A DNA stretch of 64,000 bases from an uncultured bacterium (GTDB lineage Bacteria > Cyanobacteriota > Vampirovibrionia > Gastranaerophilales > Gastranaerophilaceae): contig CAMOPX010000001.1 in NCBI GenBank assembly GCA_946622415.1, positions 62,001 through 126,000 on the forward strand, written 5' to 3'. Below, piece by piece: positions 25,380 through 34,339 of this stretch. Each line of letters opens with the position of its first letter. Positions within the stretch are counted from its first letter, which is position 1. Under the pieces are notes generated by a model that saw nothing but the letters and a program-made list of their open reading frames with translations, made no database searches and was not told the DNA's origin. The position numbers and the translations under genes were made by a program.

Positions 25380-26585
25380 TTATTTATTCAAGGCTCTTTT
25401 TTTTGCAAGTTTAACTTTTTCTTTAAGTTCATCATACGGCATGTAACCCACATATAACGTGTCGTTGATTTCTAATGCAGGGGTTCCTTCAATACTTTTT
25501 GAAAAAGTTTTTTCTATATCGCTAAGTAATTCTTTTTCGATTTCCGGACTGTTTGCATCGCTTTTTAATTTATCAAAATCAAGTTTTAAATTTGCCTTTG
25601 ATAATTCTTCGATGATTTGTTCGGGAGTTTGCGGATTTTTATAATATAAAACATTTGCTACACCCCAGAATTTTTCTTGCTTTTTACCTGCAAGAGCATA
25701 TTTCGCATACAAACATGATGTTTCATGTCCGCCTAAAGTTCCGCCTATTCTTTTATTGCAGCTTATATCCAAAGGATAATTAATTTCTTCCACTTTTATA
25801 TCTTCTTCTCTTACAAGTTTATGTAACATGATGTTAACAACCTTGCAGTAAGGACAATTCATATCTGTATAAACTTTAATTGTTACGGGAGCGCCTTCTT
25901 TTCCTAACAGATTTCCTTTAATAGCGTATTTGTTGGTTTTGGCTTCAAAAAATTCTTTTTGTGTCCTTTCTTTTTTCAGTTTTGGTGAAAATATCATTGT
26001 TTTATCTAAGTAATATAATGTGGTAATAAAACCGATTAAACAAATCATAAATAAAGCAAAATATTTTTTTGCTCCGTCAATAAAATCGACAATCGTATTT
26101 TTTATATCTTCAACGAATGTTCCTGCTAAAGCCGTAATTGCAATAAACAGGTCAACAAAATATGTACAAAAACAGAGTGCGCAAATTTTATGAATTACAT
26201 ATATTGAAATACCTGCCAATATCATAGAAAGCAAAAATTGTAACAATGCTAATGTTCCGATGTAACTTTTCGGGTTTTTAAATACGTCAAAAATTGTATT
26301 GGGGAATTTTTCTTGAATTTTATCCACAAACATTAAAAATAATAGTATACAATATACAAATAATCCCCACAATGCATTAGGTACACCGAATGATACACTG
26401 TATTGTGTTTTTGCAACACCGTCACAATCAATTAATTCCGATACCGTGCAAAAACTCTTTGTGGCATTTTCTAAGAAATTGGTTTTATAGAATATGTATG
26501 CTAAATCCGCACATAATACTATACCTATTAATATTAGAATTAATATAATCGTAAATCGAGTTTTTGATAATTTTAATTTTTCCAT
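25380..26585 (-). CDS. VKOR-thioredoxin fusion (disulfide-forming membrane enzyme)
   Basis: Catalyses disulfide formation in exported proteins, passing electrons to quinone. 401 aa. Residues about 10-200 are a VKOR domain with five or so membrane helices: loop cysteines 'FCTVSELIDCDGV' and active site 'KICALCFCTYF'. Residues about 215-401 are a DsbA/thioredoxin-like domain with 'MNCPYCKVVN' as the CxxC site and the cis-Pro region 'SIEGTPALEIN'. This fusion is characteristic of cyanobacteria and relatives. The start ATG follows AAGGTGA. Confidence 0.92.
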   Translation of the reverse strand: MEKLKLSKTRFTIILILILIGIVLCADLAYIFYKTNFLENATKSFCTVSELIDCDGVAKTQYSVSFGVPNALWGLFVYCILLFLMFVDKIQEKFPNTIFDVFKNPKSYIGTLALLQFLLSMILAGISIYVIHKICALCFCTYFVDLFIAITALAGTFVEDIKNTIVDFIDGAKKYFALFMICLIGFITTLYYLDKTMIFSPKLKKERTQKEFFEAKTNKYAIKGNLLGKEGAPVTIKVYTDMNCPYCKVVNIMLHKLVREEDIKVEEINYPLDISCNKRIGGTLGGHETSCLYAKYALAGKKQEKFWGVANVLYYKNPQTPEQIIEELSKANLKLDFDKLKSDANSPEIEKELLSDIEKTFSKSIEGTPALEINDTLYVGYMPYDELKEKVKLAKKRALNK

Positions 26586-26771
26586 CTTTTCACCTTAATT
26601 TTATTTAATCAGACACTTGTCTTAGTTAATTCTACCATAAAATTATTATACAACCGGATATTAATTTTGATAATAGACTAAAGTATTATTCTCGATTTAT
26701 TTAAGATTTTTAAGAATTGTAAATATAAAATTTAAAATTTGGCAACCATTTTTGTTTAGCTTTGTTTCATA

Positions 26772-26777
26772 TATTAT
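26772..26777 (+). promoter_or_regulatory. Candidate -10 (TATTAT) of the kinase-like gene
   Basis: TATTAT lies 30 bp before the ATG at 26808, giving a leader of about 24 nt that holds the AAAGG Shine-Dalgarno. No good -35 is seen. Confidence 0.3.
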
Positions 26778-26807
26778 ACACGTGTTTACTAATGCAAAGG
26801 CAAGAAA

Positions 26808-27908
26808 ATGTGCAATATTTCCTTTTTGGGCTGCAAGCCTGTGTATACGAAAAACGGATACATTATCACCCCCATCGCAAAAGACCCTTCAGATGCTGAA
26901 ATTACAAGGACGATGGACGCTGCTGAGGATTTTTCCAAATATATAAACAGGGGAATTCATGCGAGTGTATATTCTTTGGGAAAAGATTTGGTTGTTAAAA
27001 AATATCAATGTACAACAAGAGCGCAAGATGAAATATCTGCACTCGATAATATGTATGATAATGACATCAAATCATCCGGTATTCAATCGGGAATGTATGC
27101 GTTTACTACGCCCAAAGGGGTATGTTATCTTGTTTCTAAAAAAATTTCAGGTGAACCAATAAAGAGAGTAAAATTTAATAAAGAAAATCTATCTTGCATT
27201 GTTGATGCATTATTGCAACTTGATAAACCAAGATTGGAAAATAATAAATACGGTGTGTATATTAACTATGATATGCATGATGAGAATATTCTTGCGTCGG
27301 AAAATTCTGCAGGAATTATTGATTATGAGTATTTAAAATTCATTTCATTGGATGAATCAATGTCAGTTTTTAATAAAGGCAGACATGATATTAGAACGTC
27401 GGATATTCCCGGGTATTTGTCCAATTTAAGAACATTTGAAATAGGAATACTATATAGATATTTAAATAGGGATTATATTTCCAAAAGTGAAAGAGAAATA
27501 CTCTTTTATATTTATCTGTTACTAAAATCCGAATATCACCAAAAAATGAGCGATTACTTGCAAAATGAGTATGAGCGTTCAAAAAATGAATATTTAAAAG
27601 AATTAGCAATTAAACACAAAGCGCATGCTCAGATGTTAAAAAATCCCGACAAAAATGTTATTAATGCGGAATATTTAAAAATGGAAATAGGTAATATTCT
27701 GTCCGGATACGCAGGAATCTCGCACGAATTGGCAAACAAAGCATACTATTTTGTTTCATCGCAATATCTAATGGCACAAAACAGTATCCAAAATATATAC
27801 TGGGCTGATTGCAAAAAATATATAGAAAGTGCTTGTAAAATGACATATTCCGATATAATTGAAAAAATTCCATCTGAAATTAAAAAAAATAAAAATCCGA
27901 AATATTAA
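26808..27908 (+). CDS. Kinase-fold protein (APH/protein-kinase-like), unknown substrate
   Basis: 366 aa with the ordered landmarks of a kinase fold: a loose glycine loop ('[13 protein letters not shown]', about 46-58), a Lys in the VAIK position ('LVVKKY', K64/K65), catalytic-loop 'YDMHDENIL' with Asp155 and Asn160 in the D-x4-N spacing, and 'GIIDYEYL' with Asp172 as the metal-binding Asp. This is closest in style to aminoglycoside phosphotransferase or choline-kinase-like enzymes. Residues 180-366 are helical and unique. The N-terminus has a short 'ISFLG' motif also seen in other genes here. The ATG follows AAAGG. It overlaps dnaJ tail-to-tail by 4 bp. Confidence 0.6.
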   Translation: MCNISFLGCKPVYTKNGYIITPIAKDPSDAEITRTMDAAEDFSKYINRGIHASVYSLGKDLVVKKYQCTTRAQDEISALDNMYDNDIKSSGIQSGMYAFTTPKGVCYLVSKKISGEPIKRVKFNKENLSCIVDALLQLDKPRLENNKYGVYINYDMHDENILASENSAGIIDYEYLKFISLDESMSVFNKGRHDIRTSDIPGYLSNLRTFEIGILYRYLNRDYISKSEREILFYIYLLLKSEYHQKMSDYLQNEYERSKNEYLKELAIKHKAHAQMLKNPDKNVINAEYLKMEIGNILSGYAGISHELANKAYYFVSSQYLMAQNSIQNIYWADCKKYIESACKMTYSDIIEKIPSEIKKNKNPKY

Positions 27909-28966
27909 GAACTTAATTTTTTCAATTTTTCGTAGAGCTCCATTGCTTCTTTTGACAAATTTTCAGGTGTAACAATTTTGATTCTTACTTCTAAATTGCC
28001 TTTTGTTCCGTCTTTTTTTGTTAAGCCGAGTTCTTTAAGACGCAATTTTTTACCTGTTGATGTTAGTTTTGGGATTTTAATTTTGATTTTTCCGTTAATC
28101 GTTTCTATCTCTTTTTCACAGCCTAAAACGGCTTCATAAGGAAGAAGTTCGATATCTTTTATTAAATCAAAATCGTTTATTTCGTAGTTATTATCTTTAA
28201 TATTAACAACAAGATACACATCTCCCTTGTTGCCGTAGGAATCTGTTTTACCTTCACCTTTTAATCTTATTTTTTGTCCTGATTTTACAAATTTTGGCAC
28301 TTGGAACGTAAGACTCTTTGTGACTTTTTCAATTCCTGTTCCCGAGCAATTACTGCAAAATCCTATTTTTTGTCCGTGACAAACGGGACAAGGCTGATAT
28401 GAGCTTATTGTTATCGTTTTTTTAGGACATTTTATTAAATCATTAACCGTTAAATTAACGTTTTGAATTATATCTAAATTTTGTTCTTTTTGTGCTGCTT
28501 TTCTTGCGTTTTCTCTTGCTCTTTGGGTTGATTGTTGAGCTCTTTGATTTGCAAAACCTGAAAAATCATTAAAGCCCCCGCCGCTGAAGCCGCCAAAATT
28601 GCTAAATCCGCTGCTTCTGCCTGATTGTCCGCTCATAATGTCGCCAAAAATTGCGGAAAAGAAATCGGAAAATCCCCCCGCATTTCCGCCCATTGAGCTG
28701 AAGCTAAAGTTTTCAAACCCCGGAGGCGGAGTAAAATCGGCACCTTGTGACCAATTTGAACCTAATTGGTCATAGCGCTTTCTTTTATTTTCGTCACCTA
28801 AAACTTCGTATGCTTCATTTATGTCTTTAAATTTTGCCTGAGCATCCGGAGCTTTATTTACGTCAGGGTGATATTTTCTTGCGAGCTTTTTATATGCTGT
28901 TTTTATTGCCTGTTGTGTCGCTGATCTTTCGACACCCAGAATTTCATAGTAATCTTTATATTGCAT
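27905..28966 (-). CDS. dnaJ: DnaJ-type co-chaperone with a half-size zinc finger
   Basis: Hsp40 partner of DnaK. 353 aa: J domain (about 1-70, HPD motif in 'KYHPDVNK'), a long Gly/Phe-rich linker (about 80-145), a zinc finger with only two CxxC motifs ('CPVCHGQ' and 'CSNCSGTG', about 193-211) where classic DnaJ has four, then the C-terminal substrate domains. It could bind one zinc instead of two. The start is probably leaderless: TATTAT (28973-28978 minus) ends 6 nt before the ATG. Confidence 0.9.
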   Translation of the reverse strand: MQYKDYYEILGVERSATQQAIKTAYKKLARKYHPDVNKAPDAQAKFKDINEAYEVLGDENKRKRYDQLGSNWSQGADFTPPPGFENFSFSSMGGNAGGFSDFFSAIFGDIMSGQSGRSSGFSNFGGFSGGGFNDFSGFANQRAQQSTQRARENARKAAQKEQNLDIIQNVNLTVNDLIKCPKKTITISSYQPCPVCHGQKIGFCSNCSGTGIEKVTKSLTFQVPKFVKSGQKIRLKGEGKTDSYGNKGDVYLVVNIKDNNYEINDFDLIKDIELLPYEAVLGCEKEIETINGKIKIKIPKLTSTGKKLRLKELGLTKKDGTKGNLEVRIKIVTPENLSKEAMELYEKLKKLSS

Positions 28967-28972
28967 ACTTAT

Positions 28973-28978
28973 ATAATA
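28973..28978 (-). promoter_or_regulatory. -10 box (TATTAT) of dnaJ, leaderless geometry
   Basis: Minus-strand TATTAT followed by 6 nt and the dnaJ ATG at 28966; no Shine-Dalgarno. Confidence 0.45.
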
Positions 28979-29039
28979 ATATCAAATTTGAATTTTTATA
29001 CAGTTCTTAATTATTTTTTTATAATTTAAAAATTTATAT

Positions 29040-29045
29040 TATAAT
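29040..29045 (+). promoter_or_regulatory. -10 box (TATAAT) of nadD, leaderless geometry
   Basis: Consensus TATAAT ends 6 nt before the nadD ATG at 29052; no Shine-Dalgarno is present. Confidence 0.55.
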
Positions 29046-29051
29046 GTTCTT

Positions 29052-29660
29052 ATGAATTGTTATTTTTTTGGTACATTTAATCCCGTTCATAAAGGACACG
29101 TTGAAATTGCCAAACAGGTAAAGGAGTTATTGGGTTTTGACCGTGTGATATTCGTGCCTGCCTATATGCCTCCGCATAAAATTGAAGGTACCGCAAATTA
29201 TATCGATAGATTAAACATGGCAAAACTTGCGGTCGGCGATGATAATGTAAGTGATATTGAATCAAAATTAAAAGTACCGAGTTATACATATAGAACAATA
29301 GAAAAGCTTTATCAGGATAATAACAACAAAAGAGTTAATTTTATCTTGGGTTATGACCAGTTTTTTAAATTGGAAAGCTGGAAAGAGCCTGAAATATTGA
29401 AGGAAAAAATTCATTTTATTGTTATTCCAAGACGTTTTGAAAACGGTCAAACACTGGGAGAAGGTGCATTTAAGTATTTTAAAAATAAAGGATATTCTTT
29501 TGAAATATTGAATATAAATTTTCTTGATATATCATCTTCCATGATAAGAAGTTTTGTTGAAAACAATCTTGATATTGCAGGTCTGGTTACGTTAGAGGTT
29601 AAAAATTACATTGAAGAACATAGATTATATAAAAAAATGGCTGAGCGAAAATTTGTCTGA
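29052..29660 (+). CDS. nadD: Nicotinate mononucleotide adenylyltransferase NadD
   Basis: Makes deamido-NAD from nicotinate mononucleotide and ATP. 202 aa, usual length. 'FGTFNPVHKGHV' is the nucleotidyltransferase HxGH-type motif and 'ISSSMIRSFV' the second signature. It is followed by yqeK, a very common pairing, with an unusually long 50-nt overlap. Start: consensus TATAAT 6 nt before the ATG and no Shine-Dalgarno. Confidence 0.95.
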   Translation: MNCYFFGTFNPVHKGHVEIAKQVKELLGFDRVIFVPAYMPPHKIEGTANYIDRLNMAKLAVGDDNVSDIESKLKVPSYTYRTIEKLYQDNNNKRVNFILGYDQFFKLESWKEPEILKEKIHFIVIPRRFENGQTLGEGAFKYFKNKGYSFEILNINFLDISSSMIRSFVENNLDIAGLVTLEVKNYIEEHRLYKKMAERKFV

Positions 29661-30219
29661 AAAAAGATATAATCATTCGATAGGCTGTGCCGATACGGCA
29701 AAAAAACTTGCCCAAATGTATAAACTGGATGAAGAAAAAGCATATATTGCGGGACTTGTTCATGATTCGGCAAAGAATTTTGAAAACACTGAACTTTTAA
29801 AAATCATCAGAAATGAAGTTAAAACAGGTTTTTTAGAATCCGAATTAAAAAATCCGAAAACTTTTCATGCTATTGCGGGTGCTTATTTGATTCAAAAAGA
29901 ATTTGATATAACCGATTCAGAAATCATACAAGCTGTCAGAAACCATACAATAGGCGCTGTTGATATGACCGTATTTGATAAAATTATATTTCTGGCGGAT
30001 AAAATCGAGCCAAACAGCAGAGATGAAAAATATACAAAGAAGCTCTGGAAAATATTAAAAGACAATAAAGGTATTATCGGATTAGATTTAGCAATATTAA
30101 AGTGTTTTATTGAAACTATAAAAAGTCTTACAAAAAGAAAACTCTATATTTGTCCTACAACCATTGACGTCTACAATAATTTAATAGATAACGTAGGCGA
30201 ACTTTTGGAAGATGAATAA
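29611..30219 (+). CDS. yqeK: HD-domain hydrolase YqeK (bis(5'-nucleosyl)-tetraphosphatase type)
   Basis: HD-fold phosphohydrolase; B. subtilis YqeK hydrolyses Ap4A symmetrically. 202 aa. HD-fold metal ligands appear in 'RYNHSIGC', 'GLVHDSAKNF' and 'HAIAGAYL', and 'ADKIEPNSRD' is the family signature. The start is taken as TTG at 29611, because the 'IKKWLSENLSEKRYNHS' segment aligns with the conserved family N-terminus; AGAGG lies 12 nt upstream. No ATG in this frame precedes the conserved region. Confidence 0.88.
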   Translation: MKNIDYIKKWLSENLSEKRYNHSIGCADTAKKLAQMYKLDEEKAYIAGLVHDSAKNFENTELLKIIRNEVKTGFLESELKNPKTFHAIAGAYLIQKEFDITDSEIIQAVRNHTIGAVDMTVFDKIIFLADKIEPNSRDEKYTKKLWKILKDNKGIIGLDLAILKCFIETIKSLTKRKLYICPTTIDVYNNLIDNVGELLEDE

Positions 30220-30243
30220 AATTTTAAATAATTAGAGAAATTT

Positions 30244-30278
30244 AAGACAGTTTTTAATTATATAAACTGTCTTTTTTT
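30244..30278 (+). terminator. Intrinsic terminator after yqeK
   Basis: AAGACAGTTT (30244-30253) pairs with AAACTGTCTT (30264-30273), followed by seven T. Confidence 0.85.
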
Positions 30279-30461
30279 GTTGTTTTTTGAATTTTTCTTC
30301 ACAGTTAAAACAATTTCAAAACAATGTAAGCGAACCAAAAATAATAAAAAATCAAATATATAGATAACAAATAAATATTAATATCATAATAACAAATATG
30401 TTATCCAAAAAATTATTATTTAATTTGTGATATATTAAATTTGTCGAAAATTGAGGAAAAA

Positions 30462-30677
30462 ATGAAAATCAAAAGTCTAAAATTAAAAAGCGCTGAAAAT
30501 GAAATGATATTGAATATAAATGATAAAACATACAAAATTAACAAGAAAAAATTATTAATTGTTTTAAATAAACTTGAAAACATTGATTCTGATTCGTTGT
30601 CGGATAATGAAATAATTAAACTCATGGATAAATATTATTTGTTTGAAAATGCTTTTCTTGATTGGATTTCAGATTAA
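30462..30677 (+). CDS. Small protein of unknown function
   Basis: 71 aa, charged, rich in Lys, Asn and Ile/Leu, no signal peptide. The ATG at 30462 is preferred to the upstream TTG (30441) because GAGGAAA sits just before it. The segment 'MILNINDKTYKINKKKLLIV' looks like a short beta-hairpin plus helix. No family recognised; the coding call rests on frame length and the Shine-Dalgarno. Confidence 0.5.
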   Translation: MKIKSLKLKSAENEMILNINDKTYKINKKKLLIVLNKLENIDSDSLSDNEIIKLMDKYYLFENAFLDWISD

Positions 30678-30740
30678 AATGTTTTTAGGTGTGCATTCAA
30701 AAAATGAAATCACCCAAAATTAAATTGTAAAGATTTATTA

Positions 30741-30775
30741 ATTTTTTCAAATTCCTTGCAATTTAGTATAATATA
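30741..30775 (+). promoter_or_regulatory. Candidate promoter of the 30813 gene
   Basis: TATAAT in the run 'TTTAGTATAATATA' before position 30775, with TTTTCA about 17 bp upstream. Leader about 40 nt with AAAAGGAAAA. Confidence 0.4.
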
Positions 30776-30812
30776 TACACTTTATATATTATGTATATAA
30801 AAGGAAAAAGAA

Positions 30813-31403
30813 ATGTCGGAAAGTAATTTTTTAGATATATCAGGTCGATTAAAAAATGAATCTTTTCAAATAACCAAAAATGCAACCAATCCAATATTAA
30901 TAAGTGATGATGGTGATATTAATATTGATTTTGGTTTTAAAAATGATGATTTAAGTTCTGCTAAAAGCAGTACTCTGTTTTCATACGAACATGATTTTAA
31001 TCCTGAAACTTTTCTAAAAGAATACGATATATCGGAAGAAGATCTAAAATATGCGACAGGTGAAGAGTTGTTTAAAATTTATAATGACGTCAATTATTAT
31101 GACGATAAGAAATACAAACAACATAATTCAATGATGATTACTTTGCTTGCGGGTGCACCGAAAGAAACAATACAAGGTTTTATGAATTCGTTTGAATCTG
31201 CAACGGGCGGTTGTGATATTTATGACGAAAGCTATGACTATTCATACGATAATTTAGGCAAGCAACTTTTATATGCTTCGAGGGCATCTGATATTATAGG
31301 TCAGGAAAAATTTAGTGAATTTATGGAAACAGTAAAAGCAAATCCGGATTTATTTCCAAATTATAATGAATACGCAGGTATTGCATTAGGCAACCAGCTT
31401 TAA
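30813..31403 (+). CDS. Acidic protein of unknown function
   Basis: 196 aa, strongly acidic (many Asp/Glu/Tyr) and apparently cytoplasmic: no signal peptide or membrane helix. Residues 1-60 look unstructured with 'DDGDINIDFGF'; the rest is helical, ending 'NPDLFPNYNEYAGIALGN'. No family recognised. The start has a good Shine-Dalgarno (AAAAGGAAAA). It is monocistronic and convergent with hemW, 3 bp apart. Confidence 0.6.
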   Translation: MSESNFLDISGRLKNESFQITKNATNPILISDDGDINIDFGFKNDDLSSAKSSTLFSYEHDFNPETFLKEYDISEEDLKYATGEELFKIYNDVNYYDDKKYKQHNSMMITLLAGAPKETIQGFMNSFESATGGCDIYDESYDYSYDNLGKQLLYASRASDIIGQEKFSEFMETVKANPDLFPNYNEYAGIALGNQL

Positions 31404-31406
31404 AAA

Positions 31407-32495
31407 CTATACTTCAATAAATTCGCATAATATTTCATTTGAAACAAGAATTCCCGTTCTTGTTAATTTAATGCCGTTTTTTGTCGGTTCCATAAAGCCT
31501 TCGTTTGTGAATTTTTTAAATATATTTTCGTATTTTTTATAAACATTAATTCCGTATTTATTTCCTATATGTTGAAAATCTATTCCTTCTTTTAACCTTA
31601 ATCCTAAAAATATTTCTTCTTCTATTGCCTGTTGTTTTGTTAAAGATGAGTATTCTTTTTTTATCGGGTTTTGTATGTATTTTTTCAGATTTGTTGTATT
31701 TGTGTATCTTTTGTCATCTATAAAACCGCTTGCACTCAAACCAAAACCAAAATAATTTTCTCTTTTCCAATAGGCGCAATTGTGTTTGGATGTATATTTT
31801 TCGTTTTTTGCAAAAGACGAAAATTCATAATGAATGTAATAATCTTTTAAAATGTCTTGTGCAAGTTCATACATTTTTGCTTGTTCATCTAATGACGGAA
31901 GATTTTCGGGTGTAAATTTATAAAAATATGTTCCTTTTTCTATTTTTAAGCCATACAAAGAAATATGTTCGGGATTTAGCGCTATCGCATCTAATAATGT
32001 TTTTTCCCACTGTTTAAGATTTTGATTCGGCAAACCGTACATCAAATCTATACTAAAATTTTTTATGTTTGCTTTTTTAATATTTTCTATGCAATCGTAG
32101 ATTTCTTTTTTTGAATGATTCCTTCCGATTGTTTTTAATATTTCGTCGTCAAAATTTTGCACACCCACACTGATTCGATTAATTCCGAGTGATTTAAACT
32201 GTTTTAATTTTTCAAAATCAACGGTATTTGGGTTAACTTCTATTGTTATTTCAGTTTTATTATCGGTATTGAATAAAGAAAGTATTCTCTCTGTTTCGTT
32301 GCATGTTAATAACGATGGCGTTCCGCCGCCTAAATATATTGTTTTTGTTTTTTCGTTATCATAAAAATATTCAATTTCTTTTATTAAGGAATTTAAATAA
32401 CTGTTTTTTTCTTTAATAAGCTCAAAAGAGCAGAAGGAACAATACTTACATTTTTTTTGACAAAACGGAATATGAATATAGATACAATTTATCAT
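31407..32495 (-). CDS. hemW: Radical SAM protein HemW (CPO-like, heme chaperone type)
   Basis: 362 aa of the oxygen-independent coproporphyrinogen oxidase-like family. The SAM FeS motif is 'IPFCQKKCKYCSFCSF' (CxxxCxxC, about 11-26), followed by 'YLGGGTPSLL' and 'EVNPNTVDFEKL', and the HemW C-terminal winged domain. The single-chain length and lack of an N-terminal extension favour HemW over true HemN. Start: the minus TATAAT (32502-32507) ends 6 nt before the ATG, no Shine-Dalgarno. It shares this box with the divergent SIS gene. Confidence 0.87.
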   Translation of the reverse strand: MINCIYIHIPFCQKKCKYCSFCSFELIKEKNSYLNSLIKEIEYFYDNEKTKTIYLGGGTPSLLTCNETERILSLFNTDNKTEITIEVNPNTVDFEKLKQFKSLGINRISVGVQNFDDEILKTIGRNHSKKEIYDCIENIKKANIKNFSIDLMYGLPNQNLKQWEKTLLDAIALNPEHISLYGLKIEKGTYFYKFTPENLPSLDEQAKMYELAQDILKDYYIHYEFSSFAKNEKYTSKHNCAYWKRENYFGFGLSASGFIDDKRYTNTTNLKKYIQNPIKKEYSSLTKQQAIEEEIFLGLRLKEGIDFQHIGNKYGINVYKKYENIFKKFTNEGFMEPTKNGIKLTRTGILVSNEILCEFIEV

Positions 32496-32501
32496 TTTTA
32501 A

Positions 32502-32509
32502 ATTATAAT
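32502..32509. promoter_or_regulatory. Palindromic double -10 (ATTATAAT) for two divergent leaderless genes
   Basis: ATTATAAT reads TATAAT on the plus strand (32504-32509) and on the minus strand (32507-32502). Each is 6 nt from an ATG: 32516 (plus) and 32495 (minus). A possible plus -35 is GATACA at 32481-32486, 17 bp away. Confidence 0.6.
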
Positions 32510-32515
32510 ATGAAT

Positions 32516-33556
32516 ATGAGTTATTTGATGGAAGAAGAAATAAATTCTCAAGCGGAAATTATTCAAAATCTGATTGACAGATATATTGTAAATTACTGTT
32601 TTTTGCTGGATTTACCGCTTGAAATTAAAAGAATAATTATTATTGCGAGCGGTTCTTCGTATAATGCAGGGCTGTTTGGAAAATATTTTTTTGAAAATAT
32701 AGCGAATGTAGAATGCTCTGTTGAATATTCAGCCGAATTTTCAAATTCAAAATTTACAAATTACAACAGAGACACTCTTTATGTATTTATCAGTCAATCA
32801 GGTAATAGTGTTGATACCGTTCTTTCAATGTCAAAAGTTGCACAAAGAGGGTGCAGGACTCTTTGTATAACGAATAATGTTAAATCAGAAACATATAAGA
32901 TGGCGGATTATAAATTCTCTATTGAAGCAGGAGAAGAATTTGCAATAGCTGCAACAAAGACGTTTTCTGCAAGCATTATGATGTTGTGGATTCTGGCATG
33001 TAAAATTGCACAAAATAAACATATAAACGTATCTGAAGAAACAAAAAATGTATACACAATACCGGCTTCGATAAGGGATACTATAGAAAATGTTGAAAAT
33101 ATTGATTCTGCGGTAAAATTAATTTCAAAACAAGAGGAATTTTCAATTTGCGGATACGGATATAATTATCCTTTATCAAGAGAAACCGCTTTGAAAATAA
33201 AAGAAACGAGCTATATAAACACAAGCTCATATCCTTTGGGTGAATTTATTCACGGCCATTTTGCGATATTAAATAAATCAAAAGTATTTATGACATTTTT
33301 AGAAGAAGATTGCGAAAAATTTGAATTAGAAATATTAAACAAAATATTTTCAACTTATAAAGCAAAATCAATCATTGTTTCTGATTCTTGGGATGATTTC
33401 GGATGTGATTGTTTAATTAAAATTCCAAAATGCCAATTAAAAATCGCAACAATTATGAGCATGATTGTAACAATTCAAATTTTGGCTTTAAAAGTGGCAA
33501 TAAAGTTGAAACGTAATGTTGATAAGCCGAAGGGCTTATCAAAAATTGTTAAATAA
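32516..33556 (+). CDS. SIS-domain sugar isomerase (GlmS C-terminal / FrlB-like)
   Basis: Two SIS domains without the glutaminase domain of GlmS: 'IIASGSSYNAGLFGKYF' and 'FISQSGNSVDTVLSM' in the first, 'SICGYGYNYPLSRETALKIK' and 'SYPLGEFIHGHFAIL' in the second. Binds phosphosugars; probably a deglycase or sugar-phosphate isomerase. The ATG at 32516 is chosen over that at 32510 because it lies 6 nt after TATAAT; the second would lie inside the promoter. It is 10 bp upstream of etfB, an unexpected partner. Confidence 0.82.
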   Translation: MSYLMEEEINSQAEIIQNLIDRYIVNYCFLLDLPLEIKRIIIIASGSSYNAGLFGKYFFENIANVECSVEYSAEFSNSKFTNYNRDTLYVFISQSGNSVDTVLSMSKVAQRGCRTLCITNNVKSETYKMADYKFSIEAGEEFAIAATKTFSASIMMLWILACKIAQNKHINVSEETKNVYTIPASIRDTIENVENIDSAVKLISKQEEFSICGYGYNYPLSRETALKIKETSYINTSSYPLGEFIHGHFAILNKSKVFMTFLEEDCEKFELEILNKIFSTYKAKSIIVSDSWDDFGCDCLIKIPKCQLKIATIMSMIVTIQILALKVAIKLKRNVDKPKGLSKIVK

Positions 33557-33566
33557 GGGGTAAAAA

Positions 33567-34337
33567 TTGAATATTGTTGTTTGTATAAAACAGGTTCCTG
33601 ATGTTGATGATATTAAATGGACAAATGAAAACAATTTAGATAGACAAGGCATGTTGTCCAAATTGAATTCTGCGGATGAGTGGGCTTTGAATTGGGCAAT
33701 GAATTTAAAATCAAAATTTAAAGAAGCCTCTGTCACGGCAATTTCTATGGGGCCGAATCAGGCACTTGATGTTTTGGAATATGCTCTTGCAAAAGGCGCC
33801 GAAAGGGCAATTTTGTTATCGGATAAATCATTCTCGGGTTCCGATACTTTAATAACGGCAAAAATTTTATCCCATGGGATAGAAAAATATATTCCTGACT
33901 ATAATTTAATTATTACGGGTCAAAAAGCGGATGACGGAGATACAGAGCAGGTTCCTGTGAGCTTGGCTCAATATTTAAATATTCCTGATGTAACTCATAC
34001 GGTTGAAATTCATAATGCGGATAAAAATTCGGCTTTGGTTTCTCAAAACATTGATTCCGAGGTAAATATGTATGAAATGACTACTCCCTGTTTGGTTGCG
34101 GTTAAAAAAGAATGTCCAAAGATTATTACCCCAAGGATTAATGATTACATTAGAGCTGAAAGTACCGCTATCGAAGTATATGGTGCAAATGATTTAGGCT
34201 TAACGCAAGAACAAACCGGAATAATAGGTTCGCCTACCGTAGTTTACAGGGCATTCAGACCGCAAATTGAAAAAAATACCGTTGAAATAAAAGAAAACTA
34301 TGCAAGAAATATTCTGGATATGATATTTAAGGTGTAA
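33567..34337 (+). CDS. etfB: Electron transfer flavoprotein, beta subunit
   Basis: EtfB/FixA, partner of the next gene. 256 aa. Starts 'MNIVVCIKQVPDVDDIKW', with 'GADDGDTEQVP'-type AMP-binding region seen as 'TGQKADDGDTEQVPV'. The start is TTG at 33567, supported by AAGGGG just upstream. Works with an acyl-CoA or other dehydrogenase, possibly by electron bifurcation, in an anaerobe; the dehydrogenase itself is not in the window. It is 2 bp from etfA. Confidence 0.93.
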   Translation: MNIVVCIKQVPDVDDIKWTNENNLDRQGMLSKLNSADEWALNWAMNLKSKFKEASVTAISMGPNQALDVLEYALAKGAERAILLSDKSFSGSDTLITAKILSHGIEKYIPDYNLIITGQKADDGDTEQVPVSLAQYLNIPDVTHTVEIHNADKNSALVSQNIDSEVNMYEMTTPCLVAVKKECPKIITPRINDYIRAESTAIEVYGANDLGLTQEQTGIIGSPTVVYRAFRPQIEKNTVEIKENYARNILDMIFKV

Positions 34338-34339
34338 AA

